From: Bacillus sp. 1780r2a1
GTDB lineage: Bacteria > Bacillota > Bacilli > Bacillales > Bacillaceae_H
NCBI GenBank assembly: GCA_024134725.1
Contig: CP099863.1
Location: forward strand, 3,717,258-3,781,257
Direction: 5' to 3'
DNA: 64,000 nucleotides
In this document: one piece after another, positions 19,630 to 29,717 of the stretch
Numbering within the stretch: position 1 is the first letter of the stretch
How the letters are laid out: every line of letters starts with the position of its first letter
Translations under genes and position numbers: made by a program
Notes under the pieces: generated by a model
The model's database searches: none
Seen by the model: the letters and a program-made list of their open reading frames with translations, nothing else
What the model was told of the DNA's origin: nothing

Positions 19630-19659
19630 ATTATATCACTTCTGCAAATTGCTCAACAA
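19630..19659 (-). promoter_or_regulatory. Probable promoter of murC
   Basis: TATAAT (19630-19635) with an upstream TG (extended -10), 18 bases from TTGTTG (19654-19659), on the minus strand. It lies in the 170-base gap before murC. Confidence 0.6.
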
Positions 19660-19682
19660 GCTTTGAAAGCCTTGACTTTTGG

Positions 19683-20345
19683 CTATTTCTGAAAGACTCG
19701 GGCCTCAGTCAAATAGGTAACCGCATATCTTTTTAAAAATTGTCTCCAATTGAGCTTTTCTTCTTGGTTCAGTGATTGATGTAGCTTCTCCAAACTAGCT
19801 TCTGCTTGTATAAAGTAAGAGCCTACTAACACGTCATAACCGAGTGACTTTATTTTCCGAACCCATAATACTTTTTCAACATCTGTGTTTTTAAACCTTC
19901 CTTTTACATCTTTGATGATAACCTGCTTGTTTGTCAATGGACTATATCCTTTTACGTAAAAAGACTCACATACTTTTGATACAACAATCGGCTCTAATAC
20001 ACTTGTTAAAAACAACGCACTTTGAATTAAAAATGTTTCGTTTCGTGTAGCTGTTTTTTCACTTATAAACTGCTGCAACAACGTTCGGCCTTGAATTGTA
20101 ACATAATCAAATGCAAGCCACTGTTGAAATAAATGCTCTTTGTCGCTTAGCTGCATTTGCTTTTGTGAAAGTCCTGTACGTTCACGAAAAAGGTGAGCTG
20201 CTCTCACTTTTTCTCGAATGTTTGTATACCTCATCACAAACAAAAGGTACTCATTATAAAAGGATTGAATGGCCTCGTCCGCTTGGGATTGTTTTTCTTT
20301 CCGAATTTCAATTAAATCAATAATGTCTTGATGGTTATTCGCCAT
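19683..20345 (-). CDS. Hypothetical helical protein between sftA and murC
   Basis: I do not recognise this 220-residue protein. It is hydrophilic, predicted largely helical, with no signal peptide, membrane segment or obvious catalytic motif. The N-terminal 75 residues are charged (EIRKEKQSQADEAI, FRERTGLSQKQMQLSD); the middle has a hydrophobic helix (TFLIQSALFLTSVLEPIVVS); the C-terminal part mixes strands and helices. The ATG at 20345 has only a weak GAGAAG ribosome site. Full-length, intact coding between conserved division and wall genes argues that it is real. A nucleic-acid or protein-binding role is conceivable but unsupported. Confidence 0.75.
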   Translation of the reverse strand: MANNHQDIIDLIEIRKEKQSQADEAIQSFYNEYLLFVMRYTNIREKVRAAHLFRERTGLSQKQMQLSDKEHLFQQWLAFDYVTIQGRTLLQQFISEKTATRNETFLIQSALFLTSVLEPIVVSKVCESFYVKGYSPLTNKQVIIKDVKGRFKNTDVEKVLWVRKIKSLGYDVLVGSYFIQAEASLEKLHQSLNQEEKLNWRQFLKRYAVTYLTEARVFQK

Positions 20346-20544
20346 TGCTTCTCACACTCATTATCGAGGAGCCTTAGCATATCGCTTGTGAGCTGACATC
20401 CTCATTAATAATTATACTTTCCAAATTAAACTGGAAAAAACAACGAAATGTTACCCTTACATATACTAAATCATTTTTTGTAATCTGACAAACCTTTATC
20501 TCGGTTCTCACACTTCCAAAATAACCTAACCTCATTACACACAT

Positions 20545-20597
20545 AAAGACCTGGGCTAAGCTACCCTGCTAAAATAGCCGTAGCAAGCCAGGTCTTT
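20545..20597 (-). terminator. Terminator of sftA (nested stem)
   Basis: Outer stem AAAGACCTGG (20545-20554) with CCAGGTCTTT (20588-20597), continued inward by GCTAC/GTAGC and a small GCTA/TAGC stem. It lies four bases past the sftA stop. The T-tract is only three bases, so efficiency is uncertain. Confidence 0.7.
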
Positions 20598-20600
20598 ACT

Positions 20601-23282
20601 TTAGTAGCTGGCTGTTTTATTTTCAAGTTCATGCAGCTCATCTTCCGTAATTAACACATCTCTTGGCTTACTACCTTTCGCTTCGGAAATAATCCCTTGC
20701 TGCTCCATCATATCAATTAATCTTGCAGCGCGATTATAACCGATACGGAATCGGCGTTGTAAGCTTGATGCTGAGGCACCGTCCTGGTTTAGAGCAAATT
20801 CACACGCCTCATAGAATAATTCATCATCTTCCTGTGTTGAAAACGTCTGCTGCTTTTTTAACAGTTCTTGCTGATCAAATAAATAAGTTGGCTTCATTTG
20901 CGATTTTACATGATCGACGACGCGATCAATTTCTTCATCTGATACAAAATTCCCTTGAACTCGAACCGTTTTAGACGAACCGTTTTCTAATAATAGCATA
21001 TCTCCTTTACCAAGTAGTTTCTCCGCTCCACCTGTATCAATGATCGTGCGAGAATCAACTTGAGAAGAGACCGAAAAGGCTACGCGGGTTGGGACATTCG
21101 CTTTAATAAGACCTGTGATAACGTCAACAGAAGGTCTTTGTGTCGCTAGCAGCAAATGAATACCGCATGCTCTCGCTTTTTGAGCTATACGACAAATTGC
21201 TTCTTCAACTTCACCAGGTGATACCATCATTAAATCTGCAAGCTCATCAATAATAATGACGAGATATGGAAGCTTACCGCTTTTCTCGCTATGCTCTTCT
21301 ACTTTTTCATTATAGCGTGTAATATCACGCACACCGGTATGCGCAAACAGCTCATAGCGACGTTCCATTTCTTCTACAGCCCATTTTAAAGCTGTTGTGG
21401 CAGCTTTGGCGTCTGTAATAACAGGACTTACTAAGTGCGGAATACCGTTATAAGGCGCTAACTCAACCATCTTTGGATCAATAAGCATCAATTTGACCTC
21501 ATGAGGAGCTGCTTTATAGAGTAAGCTCACAATAATTGTGTTAATGCATACGCTTTTTCCTGAACCAGTGGCCCCTGCAATTAAACCATGTGGCATTTTA
21601 TTTAAATCCGTGACTACTGGAGCACCTGAGATATCTAAACCCAATGCTACCGTTAAAGGTGACTTATTTTGGGTGAAAGCTGGGTCGTTTACTATTTCGC
21701 TAAGCAAAACCGGCTTACTTTGTTGGTTGGGCACTTCAATGCCAATTGTATTTTTACCTGGTATTGGCGCCTCAATCCGAATATCTCTTGCTGCTAAACT
21801 CAGCTTAATATCATCTGTTAAATTCGTTATCTTATTTACTTTAACGCCCGGCTCTGGTTGAACTTCAAAGCGTGTAACGGTTGGACCTTGCGTCACATTT
21901 ACTACCTTGGCACGAACGTTGAAATTGTTTAGCGTCATATCAAGCAGGTCACTTTGCTCTTGTACCCAATCATGATCCTCTTCCATTTCAATTAATGGTG
22001 CATTTAACATTGACATAGAAGGGAATTGATACGACAATTCCGCTTGAGAATCCGCTAATGGTGTTGCTTCTTTAAGTAGGATAGGAGTTGGTTCTTCTTC
22101 ACACTCCTCTTGCTTCTCCTGCGTTTTCAAACGCTCTACAGACGACGATTGAGCGACTTTTTCACGGTCCTTTTTTAACATCATGACATTAAACGGAACT
22201 AACCTGCGGCCTCCATTTGATGAGCTTGCACTTGACTTTTCCGGTTTTCGATTAGTGTCTTCCGGTTCATCTGCATATGCTTGTGGCTCTTCTTCAATTG
22301 CAGGCTGAGACTCTTTTACCTCTTCAAACTCGTCTACAATAGGCGCTTCTTGCTGTGGAACATCTTCTTCTATAGATTCTGACTTCTCTACTACTTCAGG
22401 CGCTATGCTTTCAATAGTTCCATGTCCCTCAAACTGAATTGATGGTTTCTCTACTTCTTCTAGTGGCCGTTCTTCAATATGTAAAGACGGGACTGTTTGG
22501 GGTTCGACATAAACATCTTTTACCTGTTCATTAAACGAGTCTACGTTTTCTACTTCCTTACTCTCCTCCTGCTGTTCTTTGCGCACTAGAGGTTCTACGT
22601 ACGTCCTTTCGTTACGAATTTCTTTTCGCAGAGATTCATACGTAGGAGTCGGCTTTATTCCAGCTGAGCTCGAAAGCTCAAATTCGACCACTTCTGAATG
22701 CTGTTGAGAAAGTTGATGATTAGCTGGACGCTTGTTAAATCCGTATACAGGTGACGGGATTTCAGTTGGACGAAACGGCTTCTTCACTTGCGAAGTCGGC
22801 TTAGAAGCAACTGATACTTTTTTCTCTTGTACTGGCTTCACATATTCTGGACGTTGAAAAGGAGCCGGTTCTTCTCGATTCATCTGACGACTTTTCCGTA
22901 CAAACTCTCGTTCATTTTTCACCTCTTCAGCAGGTCTTTCTCTTCGACGGACTTCATGACTTAGTGAATCATCTGAACGACTAAATTGATTGTCATCTAT
23001 AAGTGGAAAGCGAAATTGACCTTTTGGATAGTGATAAGCTACTTTTGCCTCTAAGTCTTGATGGGTTGTCCCTTTTTCTTGTCTTGGTAAACGGGCTGGT
23101 GTTTGCTTCTTTGGAGTAGCTGCTTTTTCATTGACCGTTTCTTGAACTGGCCTTTGCTTCATTTCTGTCTCTTTCTTAGGCTCATTTAATGGAATCTCTG
23201 TTTGTCGACCTTCTTCATCTACTATAATTTCTTTCACTTCATAACCTAATAGATAATCCATCATTTTTCGCATAAAACCCAT
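20601..23282 (-). CDS. sftA: SftA, soluble FtsK/SpoIIIE-type DNA translocase
   Basis: A septum-associated ATPase that moves chromosome ends out of the closing division septum. The 893-residue protein lacks the membrane helices of SpoIIIE, which is the mark of SftA (YtpS). Residues 1 to about 430 form a low-complexity linker rich in Glu, Pro, Ser and Gln. The motor follows, with Walker [25 protein letters not shown] and [20 protein letters not shown]. The C-terminal gamma winged helix ([19 protein letters not shown]) reads polarity sequences. The ATG at 23282 is preferred to a GTG at 23291. Confidence 0.95.
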   Translation of the reverse strand: MGFMRKMMDYLLGYEVKEIIVDEEGRQTEIPLNEPKKETEMKQRPVQETVNEKAATPKKQTPARLPRQEKGTTHQDLEAKVAYHYPKGQFRFPLIDDNQFSRSDDSLSHEVRRRERPAEEVKNEREFVRKSRQMNREEPAPFQRPEYVKPVQEKKVSVASKPTSQVKKPFRPTEIPSPVYGFNKRPANHQLSQQHSEVVEFELSSSAGIKPTPTYESLRKEIRNERTYVEPLVRKEQQEESKEVENVDSFNEQVKDVYVEPQTVPSLHIEERPLEEVEKPSIQFEGHGTIESIAPEVVEKSESIEEDVPQQEAPIVDEFEEVKESQPAIEEEPQAYADEPEDTNRKPEKSSASSSNGGRRLVPFNVMMLKKDREKVAQSSSVERLKTQEKQEECEEEPTPILLKEATPLADSQAELSYQFPSMSMLNAPLIEMEEDHDWVQEQSDLLDMTLNNFNVRAKVVNVTQGPTVTRFEVQPEPGVKVNKITNLTDDIKLSLAARDIRIEAPIPGKNTIGIEVPNQQSKPVLLSEIVNDPAFTQNKSPLTVALGLDISGAPVVTDLNKMPHGLIAGATGSGKSVCINTIIVSLLYKAAPHEVKLMLIDPKMVELAPYNGIPHLVSPVITDAKAATTALKWAVEEMERRYELFAHTGVRDITRYNEKVEEHSEKSGKLPYLVIIIDELADLMMVSPGEVEEAICRIAQKARACGIHLLLATQRPSVDVITGLIKANVPTRVAFSVSSQVDSRTIIDTGGAEKLLGKGDMLLLENGSSKTVRVQGNFVSDEEIDRVVDHVKSQMKPTYLFDQQELLKKQQTFSTQEDDELFYEACEFALNQDGASASSLQRRFRIGYNRAARLIDMMEQQGIISEAKGSKPRDVLITEDELHELENKTASY

Positions 23283-23448
23283 TTTTATCACTCTTTCTTC
23301 CTTAACAGTCGTATTTCTATTTATAAAAAACTGTATGCTTCTTGTAAAATTTTCAATTTTTATACACTCTCATTCATTTTACCATGTATCCAATAGGGTT
23401 CCTATAAAATCTATTAACTAGATACCCGATATCTTATGAAATATGCAA

Positions 23449-23477
23449 AAAAGCCACTAGAACTACTAGTGGCTTTT
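23449..23477 (-). terminator. Terminator of ytpQ-ytpR
   Basis: A 12-base-pair stem, AAAAGCCACTAG (23449-23460) and CTAGTGGCTTTT (23466-23477), between ytpR and sftA. It is symmetric in its flanks and separates sftA transcription from ytpQR. Confidence 0.85.
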
Positions 23478-23579
23478 AATTTTATCAAATTTATAAAACT
23501 ATTGACAATTGCTTTTCACAAACTGTAATCCTTTGAAACATAGGTGTAAAGCAACATCCGACTTTTGTATTATATAGAA

Positions 23580-24185
23580 TTAAGCTGAGAACTCTTCTCC
23601 TACTTTTGCGCTTTCTTCCAACACTAAAATTCCTTTTTCCTGAGGAGCATTTGGCAAAGCTAATTCTTTTGCAGAACAGATCATACCAGAAGAAGGTACG
23701 CCACGAAGTTCTGCATCTTTAATAACAAGACCACTTGGCATAACAGCGCCCACTTTTGCCACTACAACTTTTTGTCCTGCCTCAACGTTTGGAGCACCAC
23801 ACACAATTTGTAACGTTTCTGTGCCAACATCCACTTTACAAATATTCAATTTATCAGCGTTTGGATGCTTTTCTTTTTCCTGAACATAGCCCACAACAAA
23901 TTTTGGAGATAAGTCTACTTCAATCGATTCAGAAAATCCACTTTCTTGAATAACGCGGTTTACTTCCGCTACTAGCTCTTCTGTTAACTTAATCGGTCCA
24001 CGCCCTGAGAAAGATAAAACAGTCGATGCTTCGAAAATATTATAGCCAGCAGTAACATTTGATTTTTCATCAAAGATGCGCGTGACGTTCTTTTTTGTTT
24101 CAAACGTTCGGTTTGACAGTTCGATGTCTTGAAGAGATACGATTAGCGTATCACCGATACCTTCTTTGTTGTAAAAAATATTCAT
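23580..24185 (-). CDS. ytpR: YtpR, tRNA-binding (EMAP/PheT-like) domain protein
   Basis: A 201-residue protein related to the N-terminal part of the phenylalanyl-tRNA synthetase beta chain. The C-terminal half (about residues 90-200) is an OB-fold tRNA-binding domain with the typical HPNADKLNICKVDVG, QIVCGAPNV, LRGVPSSGMICSAKELAL. Substrate and partner are unknown. It begins three bases after the ytpQ stop, with an AAGGA site inside ytpQ, so the two are co-translated. Confidence 0.93.
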   Translation of the reverse strand: MNIFYNKEGIGDTLIVSLQDIELSNRTFETKKNVTRIFDEKSNVTAGYNIFEASTVLSFSGRGPIKLTEELVAEVNRVIQESGFSESIEVDLSPKFVVGYVQEKEKHPNADKLNICKVDVGTETLQIVCGAPNVEAGQKVVVAKVGAVMPSGLVIKDAELRGVPSSGMICSAKELALPNAPQEKGILVLEESAKVGEEFSA

Positions 24186-24188
24186 TCC

Positions 24189-24998
24189 TTAACTCCGTCC
24201 TTTACTACGATTTTTTCCTAAAATGAAAATTGGCTCTAAATGCCCGTTTTCATACAAGAAAGAGAGTGCTGTAATGGGTACTCTTCCACTAGCAAAAAAG
24301 CTCATATTCATCTGTGCTAATATATCATAGCCCGTTTCATTTTGAACATCTGCTAAAATCAAAACATCTTGATGAGGCACAGCAATTGTGAGCGTTCCCT
24401 TTACTTTATCTTGAAACTCTTGTAAGAAAGATTCATTTAAAATGCGGCTCGCATCATACCCGTCATTAGCATTAACAAAATAAAAATCGTTGCCCGCAAC
24501 CGTATCTTTTTTATATGTAATCGGCAATGACCGAAGATTAAATCTTGCCATTTCCCTAATAGATGTTACCTCAAGCTTTTCTTTTTCAAGGAGCTTTTCA
24601 TCTATTAATCGATACGTATTACCCAAATCTAAGGCATAATAAACTCTTGTTTCTGCCGTATGATCATCATATACGAGCGGAACATCTTCGTTTGTTTTCG
24701 TTGGAAAAGAAGTAGATCGAATAACTGGAAGAATCTTCTTTTCTTTTGAGTTTAATTGTTGTTCATCATTCATTACGCGCACAGCTTCTCTTATATAATA
24801 TATCATTTCATCTACTGCTGCGTCCTTTTTTTCTTCCCACTTCGCAATGAGTCCTGGTAGTGAAACAGTTAATCCTTTTTTCGTTTCAGAATGCTCAATT
24901 CGTAGCGTATCGTTTTTTTGATCGAATTGAAAACGTAAATTTTCATCTTTCAAACGATCTTGAATTAATTTTTTCATTTTAATACTCGTCATCTTCAC
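24189..24998 (-). CDS. ytpQ: YtpQ, DUF1444 protein
   Basis: A 269-residue cytoplasmic protein of the DUF1444 family, function unknown. Motifs seen include [46 protein letters not shown] and [13 protein letters not shown]. The open frame begins at 25022, but that TTG lies within the AAAGGAGGG ribosome site; the GTG at 24998 is nine bases downstream of it and gives the B. subtilis-like length, so I chose it. It is coupled to ytpR downstream; a terminator separates it from upstream ytpP. Confidence 0.88.
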   Translation of the reverse strand: MKMTSIKMKKLIQDRLKDENLRFQFDQKNDTLRIEHSETKKGLTVSLPGLIAKWEEKKDAAVDEMIYYIREAVRVMNDEQQLNSKEKKILPVIRSTSFPTKTNEDVPLVYDDHTAETRVYYALDLGNTYRLIDEKLLEKEKLEVTSIREMARFNLRSLPITYKKDTVAGNDFYFVNANDGYDASRILNESFLQEFQDKVKGTLTIAVPHQDVLILADVQNETGYDILAQMNMSFFASGRVPITALSFLYENGHLEPIFILGKNRSKGRS

Positions 24999-25037
24999 TA
25001 AGGAATCCCTCCTTTTCACCAAAAAAGCTTAAAATTA

Positions 25038-25061
25038 GGCCTCTTGTTAAAACAACAGGCC
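25038..25061 (-). terminator. Terminator of ytpP
   Basis: Stem GGCCT.TTGTT (25038-25048) with AACAA.AGGCC (25051-25061), one internal mismatch, followed on the minus strand by a T-rich stretch. It lies ten bases after the ytpP stop. Confidence 0.7.
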
Positions 25062-25071
25062 CAGCGGTAGC

Positions 25072-25389
25072 TTATCCTTTTAAACTTTCGATAAATTGTT
25101 CAATCTCTTCCTGCGTTTTACGATCTTTACTTACAAAACGCCCGCTCTCTTCACCGTTGTGGTATCCTACAAAACTTGGAATACCAAAGATATTGAGTTC
25201 AATGCACAAATCAATAAACTGATCGCGATCTACATAGTGAAACGTATAGTCACTATATTTCTGTTCCACTTCAGGTAAAATTGGTTCAATGACACGACAG
25301 TCTGGACACCAGTCTGCTGAGAACATCATAATATGTTTTCCTTCTTTAATGACCTCATTATATTGTTCAATACTCTCCATTTTTTTCAT
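25072..25389 (-). CDS. ytpP: YtpP, thioredoxin-like protein
   Basis: A 105-residue thioredoxin-fold protein with the active site FSADWCPDCRVIEPI (about residues 28-42) and the cis-Pro loop FGIPSFVGY. The WCPDC motif differs from the WCGPC of true thioredoxin, so its redox partner is probably specialised. The ATG at 25389 follows AAGGAGG at eight bases; the longer frame to 25476 is unsupported. It forms its own unit, ending in a terminator before ytpQ. Confidence 0.92.
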   Translation of the reverse strand: MKKMESIEQYNEVIKEGKHIMMFSADWCPDCRVIEPILPEVEQKYSDYTFHYVDRDQFIDLCIELNIFGIPSFVGYHNGEESGRFVSKDRKTQEEIEQFIESLKG

Positions 25390-25565
25390 TGTTACTTCCT
25401 CCTTTATATTGTATGCCTTGTTGCTTCCCAAAAAAGACATCTTATTTATCATTATTTTAATTGTACAGTCATTCATATGAAACCATAGTCAACAAGATGG
25501 TGCAAGTATCTTACTTCTAAGTATGTAGAGCGTTTCGGTATTATTAAGGTGTTAGTATATCCTAT

Positions 25566-26078
25566 TTATTGTTTTTGATGAAACTGATATTGACCATACA
25601 GCATGCGAACAACGTGTTCAAACATCGTTGTTCTTGTGAGCATTTCCGATGTGAAGATACCTATTGCCCCTTCATTTGAACGCACATTTTTTTTATGCGT
25701 AAAGCGTTCCATAGCTTCCGCTAACTCAATTTTTTCTTTCTTTAACATTGTTGCAATTTCATGAGGTAATAAAATCCTTGCACCACCAGCAATAATTGGC
25801 TTTTTGAGAGAAGGACTACTTAAAGCTCCCCAATTGCACAAAAACAACCCATAATCTGTTTCTGTTACGCCACCTTCTAATCCTATCCCTAAATCCATCT
25901 CATCTTTACATGCTCTCTCTGAACGGTTAATGGCTCCTTGAATGGTTTCTTCATCGGAAAACGGTTGGCTAGATACACCTGAAGGCACCTCAAACAAATG
26001 GTAGGTCATTTCTTGTCCAAATACATTTTTAACAGCATTTATTTTAGTTGGATTTTTCGTTCCAATTGCAATATTCAT
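25566..26078 (-). CDS. DUF84 / YjjX-type non-canonical NTP phosphatase
   Basis: A 170-residue protein of the inosine/xanthosine triphosphatase (YjjX, DUF84) family, which hydrolyses ITP and XTP to keep damaged purines out of nucleic acid. The N-terminal IAIGTKNPTKINAV and the GIGLEGGVTE segment are typical. The activity of Bacillus members is not well established, so the substrate is an inference. The ATG at 26078 has AAAGGAG upstream. It sits 71 bases after the M42 peptidase gene, beyond that gene's terminator. Confidence 0.85.
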   Translation of the reverse strand: MNIAIGTKNPTKINAVKNVFGQEMTYHLFEVPSGVSSQPFSDEETIQGAINRSERACKDEMDLGIGLEGGVTETDYGLFLCNWGALSSPSLKKPIIAGGARILLPHEIATMLKKEKIELAEAMERFTHKKNVRSNEGAIGIFTSEMLTRTTMFEHVVRMLYGQYQFHQKQ

Positions 26079-26117
26079 TTTATCTCTCCTTTGCTTATTG
26101 TTTAATTAACACAAAAA

Positions 26118-26142
26118 ACAATCGCTTTTTACAAGCGACTGT
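26118..26142 (-). terminator. Terminator of the M42 aminopeptidase gene
   Basis: Minus-strand stem ACAGTCGCTT...AAGCGATTGT (one G-U pair) followed by six T, seven bases after the stop at 26150. Confidence 0.85.
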
Positions 26143-26149
26143 TCTAAGA

Positions 26150-27223
26150 TTAAACTTGCTCTTTAAGAGTAGCTACTGTTGTTTCGTCCGTTGCACGCAC
26201 TAACTTCACTAATAGTTCTTTCGCAGCTGCATAATCATCTACATGAATCATAGAAGCATGTGTATGAATGTATCTTGAGCAAATACCAATTACAGCAGAT
26301 GGAACTCCACTATTAGATGTATGAACACGCCCTGCATCAGTACCACCTGGTGAAACAAAATACTGATATGGAATATGATTGGTCTCAGCCGTATCTAAAA
26401 TAAACTCTCGAATACCTCGATGCGTTACCATCGTCCGGTCAAAAATGCGAAGCAGTACACCTTTTCCAAGCTGCCCAAATGCATTCTTATCCCCTGACAT
26501 ATCATTTGCTGGGCTTGCATCTAGCGCATAAAAAACATCAGGCTTAATCATATTTGCAGCAGATTGAGCACCTCGTAAACCTACTTCTTCTTGCACAGTT
26601 GCTCCAGCGTATAGAATATTTGGCAACTTTTCATCTTTTACTTCTTTTAATAATTCAATCGCTAATCCACAACCATATCGATTATCCCATGCTTTTGCTA
26701 AGATTTTTTTCTCATTAGCCATTGGTGTAAATGGACAAATGGGCACAATCTGATCTCCAGGACGAATCCCCATATCAGCAACCTCTTGCTTAGAATCGGC
26801 GCCGACATCAATCATCATATTTTTAATAGCCATTGGCTTATTACGCTGCGCATCTTCTAACAGATGTGGCGGAATCGATGCAATAACGCCTGTAACCTTT
26901 CTCGTTCTTGTAACAACCTCGACTCGCTGAGCCAAGAGTACCTGACTCCACCATCCGCCTAATGTTTGAAAGCGTAACATTCCTTTATCCGTCACTCCGG
27001 TTACCATAAATCCAACTTCGTCCATATGCCCAGCTACCATTACTTTTGGACCTGAAGCATTGCTTTTTTTTACCCCAAAAATACTCCCAAGTCCATCCTG
27101 AATAATTTCATCAGTTAAAGGCTCCATTTGTGATTTCATAAAAGCCCTTACTGCGTGCTCATGCCCTGGAGCACCCGGAAGTTCTGTTAGCGTTTTAAAT
27201 AATGATAAAGTTTCTGAATTCAT
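26150..27223 (-). CDS. ytoP: M42-family glutamyl aminopeptidase-like hydrolase (YtoP)
   Basis: A 357-residue dinuclear-metal aminopeptidase of family M42, which forms large tetrahedral complexes that trim peptides. Metal-binding and catalytic segments are visible: [11 protein letters not shown] (about residue 66), WDNRYGCG, the base-bearing QEEVGLRG (about 212), YALDASPA and the late [10 protein letters not shown]. The ATG follows AGGAGACGAAAG. It is followed by its own terminator. Confidence 0.93.
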   Translation of the reverse strand: MNSETLSLFKTLTELPGAPGHEHAVRAFMKSQMEPLTDEIIQDGLGSIFGVKKSNASGPKVMVAGHMDEVGFMVTGVTDKGMLRFQTLGGWWSQVLLAQRVEVVTRTRKVTGVIASIPPHLLEDAQRNKPMAIKNMMIDVGADSKQEVADMGIRPGDQIVPICPFTPMANEKKILAKAWDNRYGCGLAIELLKEVKDEKLPNILYAGATVQEEVGLRGAQSAANMIKPDVFYALDASPANDMSGDKNAFGQLGKGVLLRIFDRTMVTHRGIREFILDTAETNHIPYQYFVSPGGTDAGRVHTSNSGVPSAVIGICSRYIHTHASMIHVDDYAAAKELLVKLVRATDETTVATLKEQV

Positions 27224-27390
27224 CTTTCGTCTCCTTTATGTATGTCATTACCCTTTATTGTAGCGAAAAGTCAAAATACTTTCCATTCTTCTTCCTTAAA
27301 CACCTGGATTGCTTAACAATTAAAGTATGTTTTTGTATAATGGACTGTAGTAAGAGCTTTTGTTTTCATTAAATAAAGAAGGTGATTATT

Positions 27391-27696
27391 ATGAAGTATA
27401 CCCAGCTCATAACAGGCATTGCTGTTGGTTTTGCAAGCGCTTATCTCTATCAAAAGAAAAAGTCGTCTCTTTCATCCATGGAAGCACTGCAAATTGCAAA
27501 ACAGGCATTTAAACAAAATGGTCCTATTAACGGCTCTTGGATTCAGACGACGACCAAGGTTATAAATAGGTATGGTCTCGCTTTTGAAGGTTACTCTGGC
27601 GGTATTACTCGCTCTGTAGACGGCAGTCGTGAACAATATGAATTTTTCATTGATAAAAGTAGCGGTAACATTATTGACTTAGTAAAGATTGATTAA
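27391..27696 (+). CDS. ytzB: PepSY-domain small membrane-anchored protein (YtzB-like)
   Basis: A 101-residue protein with one N-terminal hydrophobic helix (about residues 4-20) and a PepSY domain (about 30-100, SSMEALQIAKQAFKQNG and GREQYEFFIDKSSGNII-type pattern). PepSY modules are thought to inhibit peptidases or bind peptides at the cell surface. The ATG at 27391 follows AAGGTGA. The position between ytoP and ytnP corresponds to B. subtilis ytzB. Its last 26 bases overlap the convergent ytnP. Confidence 0.85.
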   Translation: MKYTQLITGIAVGFASAYLYQKKKSSLSSMEALQIAKQAFKQNGPINGSWIQTTTKVINRYGLAFEGYSGGITRSVDGSREQYEFFIDKSSGNIIDLVKID

Positions 27697-28528
27697 ATTT
27701 CACTGCATTTATGATATCACCTTTAGTATCCCACTTAATTGCTCGGTAATAAGCATCATGGTAAAAACTAAGCCATGCATTTTGATTGTATGCGTATTGA
27801 AGCCATTTTTCTTTTTGTGAAATAGATGTCATTGGAAAATCGTCATAGGCCATAACCCACAAAACATTGTGATGAGCATGAGTTGGCAGTAAATCTCCCA
27901 TATGCACAAGCTGCTCACCTCGGCTACTAATGACAACGACAGAATGTCCATCGCTATGCCCACCTGTGTGGTGCATCGTAAATTCCGGGAGCAATTGAAT
28001 AGAATCATGAAACGGTACAACTTGAGATTCAATAGCTTCCCAATTCTGCTTCCAATACGTATTTTTTGAACGTATATTAGGGTTTTGCATTTCGTTCCAT
28101 TCAACTTCGCTTACGTAAATAACTGCGTTTGGAAACGTAGACTCCAATGTACCTTGACTTTTCGTTGTTAGTCCCGATACGTGATCAAAGTGCATATGTG
28201 TCATCGCTACTTTGGTGACATCATGTCGTGTTAACCCTAGTTTCATTAAATCCGTTTCTACATGAGATTCTTCCGTAATACCAAAATGTTTTTTTTGCTT
28301 ACCTTCAATCATTCCATTTCCTATACCTGCATCAATTAAGACAACTTCTTTACCAATTTGAACTAAAAGTGGATCAGTTCTCATCGGAATACGGTTATCA
28401 TAGGCAGGAGGGTATTTTTTAGACCAAAGCTCTTTTGGTACAACACCAAACATAGCGCCTCCATCAAGATGATTGTCTCCACCGTTTAACCAAGTAACTT
28501 TTACATCCCCTATTGTTAACGTTTCCAT
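27671..28528 (-). CDS. ytnP: YtnP, metallo-beta-lactamase-fold lactonase
   Basis: A 285-residue MBL-fold hydrolase with the dinuclear Zn motif THMHFDHVSG (about residue 118), HTGGHSDGH and HMGDLLPTHAH. B. subtilis YtnP is a quorum-quenching lactonase that interferes with streptomycete signalling; the same activity is inferred here. The ATG at 28528 has GGGAGGTG upstream. The 3' end overlaps ytzB. Confidence 0.92.
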   Translation of the reverse strand: METLTIGDVKVTWLNGGDNHLDGGAMFGVVPKELWSKKYPPAYDNRIPMRTDPLLVQIGKEVVLIDAGIGNGMIEGKQKKHFGITEESHVETDLMKLGLTRHDVTKVAMTHMHFDHVSGLTTKSQGTLESTFPNAVIYVSEVEWNEMQNPNIRSKNTYWKQNWEAIESQVVPFHDSIQLLPEFTMHHTGGHSDGHSVVVISSRGEQLVHMGDLLPTHAHHNVLWVMAYDDFPMTSISQKEKWLQYAYNQNAWLSFYHDAYYRAIKWDTKGDIINAVKFNQSLLSQ

Positions 28529-28604
28529 TTTTTACACCTCCCATATATTCCTATTTATTGTATCACTGCCTATTTGCGTTTTTATAGTCTTTTTTAAATA
28601 AAAA

Positions 28605-28629
28605 GGACCTTTCACTAGTTGAAAGGTCC
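28605..28629 (-). terminator. Terminator of trmB
   Basis: Ten-base-pair stem GGACCTTTCA (28605-28614) and TGAAAGGTCC (28620-28629), then TTTT on the minus strand, nine bases after the trmB stop. Confidence 0.85.
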
Positions 28630-28638
28630 CTGTTGATA

Positions 28639-29286
28639 TTACTTTTCGTTCATGTATTTAACTTCTGAACGATAGATTCGACTTCCTTTTTGAGAAAACT
28701 TCTCTTCATACTCAGTCATAATATTTCCTTCAAATTCACTCGCATGTAAATCTAAACTTACGTACTTTAATAACAAACCATATTCAGAAAAGCTCATTAA
28801 AGAGTATTCAAATAACCCTTGATTATCTGTTTTAAAGTGTATTTCTCCACCATCAATTAAAATTTGCTCATAGATATTTAAAAATGTTTTGTACGTTAAG
28901 CGTCTTTTAGCATGACGAACTTTTGGCCAAGGATCTGAAAAGTTTAGGTACACTCGTTCAACATCACCTTTAGCAAAATATTCGGTTAAGTCTTTTGCAT
29001 CAACACTTAGCAGCTTGAAGTTCGGTACTTCTGCTTCAATTATACGATCTAAAGCACTCACAATTACACTCTCGTATAACTCAATACCAATATAGTTAAT
29101 ATTTGGATTTTGCTTAGCCATTCCAAGTAGAAATTGACCTTTTCCAGTTCCTACTTCAATATGAATTGGATTATTGTTTTCAAATACTTCGTTCCACTTT
29201 CCCTTATGTTCTGCAGGGTTTCCCACAGCATATTGTGGATACTGCGCCAATTTTTCTTTTGCCCAAGGTTTATTTCTTAGTCTCAT
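28639..29286 (-). CDS. trmB: tRNA (guanine-46-N7)-methyltransferase
   Basis: Methylates G46 in the variable loop of tRNAs using S-adenosylmethionine. The 215-residue protein shows the SAM-binding [23 protein letters not shown], and the catalytic [18 protein letters not shown]. The chosen ATG (29286) lies next to AGGTGTGGAGT; the open frame continues to 29367 without support. Context trmB-ytzH-ytmP matches B. subtilis. Confidence 0.96.
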   Translation of the reverse strand: MRLRNKPWAKEKLAQYPQYAVGNPAEHKGKWNEVFENNNPIHIEVGTGKGQFLLGMAKQNPNINYIGIELYESVIVSALDRIIEAEVPNFKLLSVDAKDLTEYFAKGDVERVYLNFSDPWPKVRHAKRRLTYKTFLNIYEQILIDGGEIHFKTDNQGLFEYSLMSFSEYGLLLKYVSLDLHASEFEGNIMTEYEEKFSQKGSRIYRSEVKYMNEK

Positions 29287-29339
29287 ACTCCACACCTCAT
29301 CTATATTATCAAAAATTATCAAAATTGAACCACACGGAA

Positions 29340-29368
29340 AATGTCGGTTATTTTGTACAACCGACATT
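29340..29368. repeat. Perfect inverted repeat upstream of ytzH and trmB
   Basis: AATGTCGGTT (29340-29349) and AACCGACATT (29359-29368) with a nine-base spacer, in the 146-base divergent region between trmB and ytzH. No T-run follows on either side, so it is not a typical terminator; it may be an operator. Confidence 0.6.
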
Positions 29369-29432
29369 CGTATGAATAATTGTATTTATAAAGAAAAAAA
29401 TAAAAGCATCATACGAGAAAGGATGATGCACT

Positions 29433-29711
29433 ATGCCTTTAAACGCTCAGCATCAAATGGCTATCTTAAAGGACATCTTATCAAATCACCAAACAGACTG
29501 CTGTGGAACAGTCTCAGAATGCGAACAAGTTGAACGTTTGGCTCAAGCAATGCTAGCAAATGGAACTGCTAATGAACAAGTGTATCGTACGCTTCAAAAT
29601 ATTTGCGAGTATACACAAACTGCAAAAAGCGCGGCACATCTTGACCAACACATTGAGACAAACAAACAAAATCTATCTCAATGGGTTGAAGAACTATCTA
29701 GTCTATCTTAA
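29433..29711 (+). CDS. ytzH: YtzH-like protein
   Basis: A 92-residue, hydrophilic, helical protein of the YtzH family, function unknown. Notable are the paired cysteines in TDCCGTVSECEQVERL. Length equals the B. subtilis protein, and the site between trmB and ytmP is conserved. The ATG at 29433 follows AAAGGATG. Confidence 0.88.
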   Translation: MPLNAQHQMAILKDILSNHQTDCCGTVSECEQVERLAQAMLANGTANEQVYRTLQNICEYTQTAKSAAHLDQHIETNKQNLSQWVEELSSLS

Positions 29712-29717
29712 TTAAAC

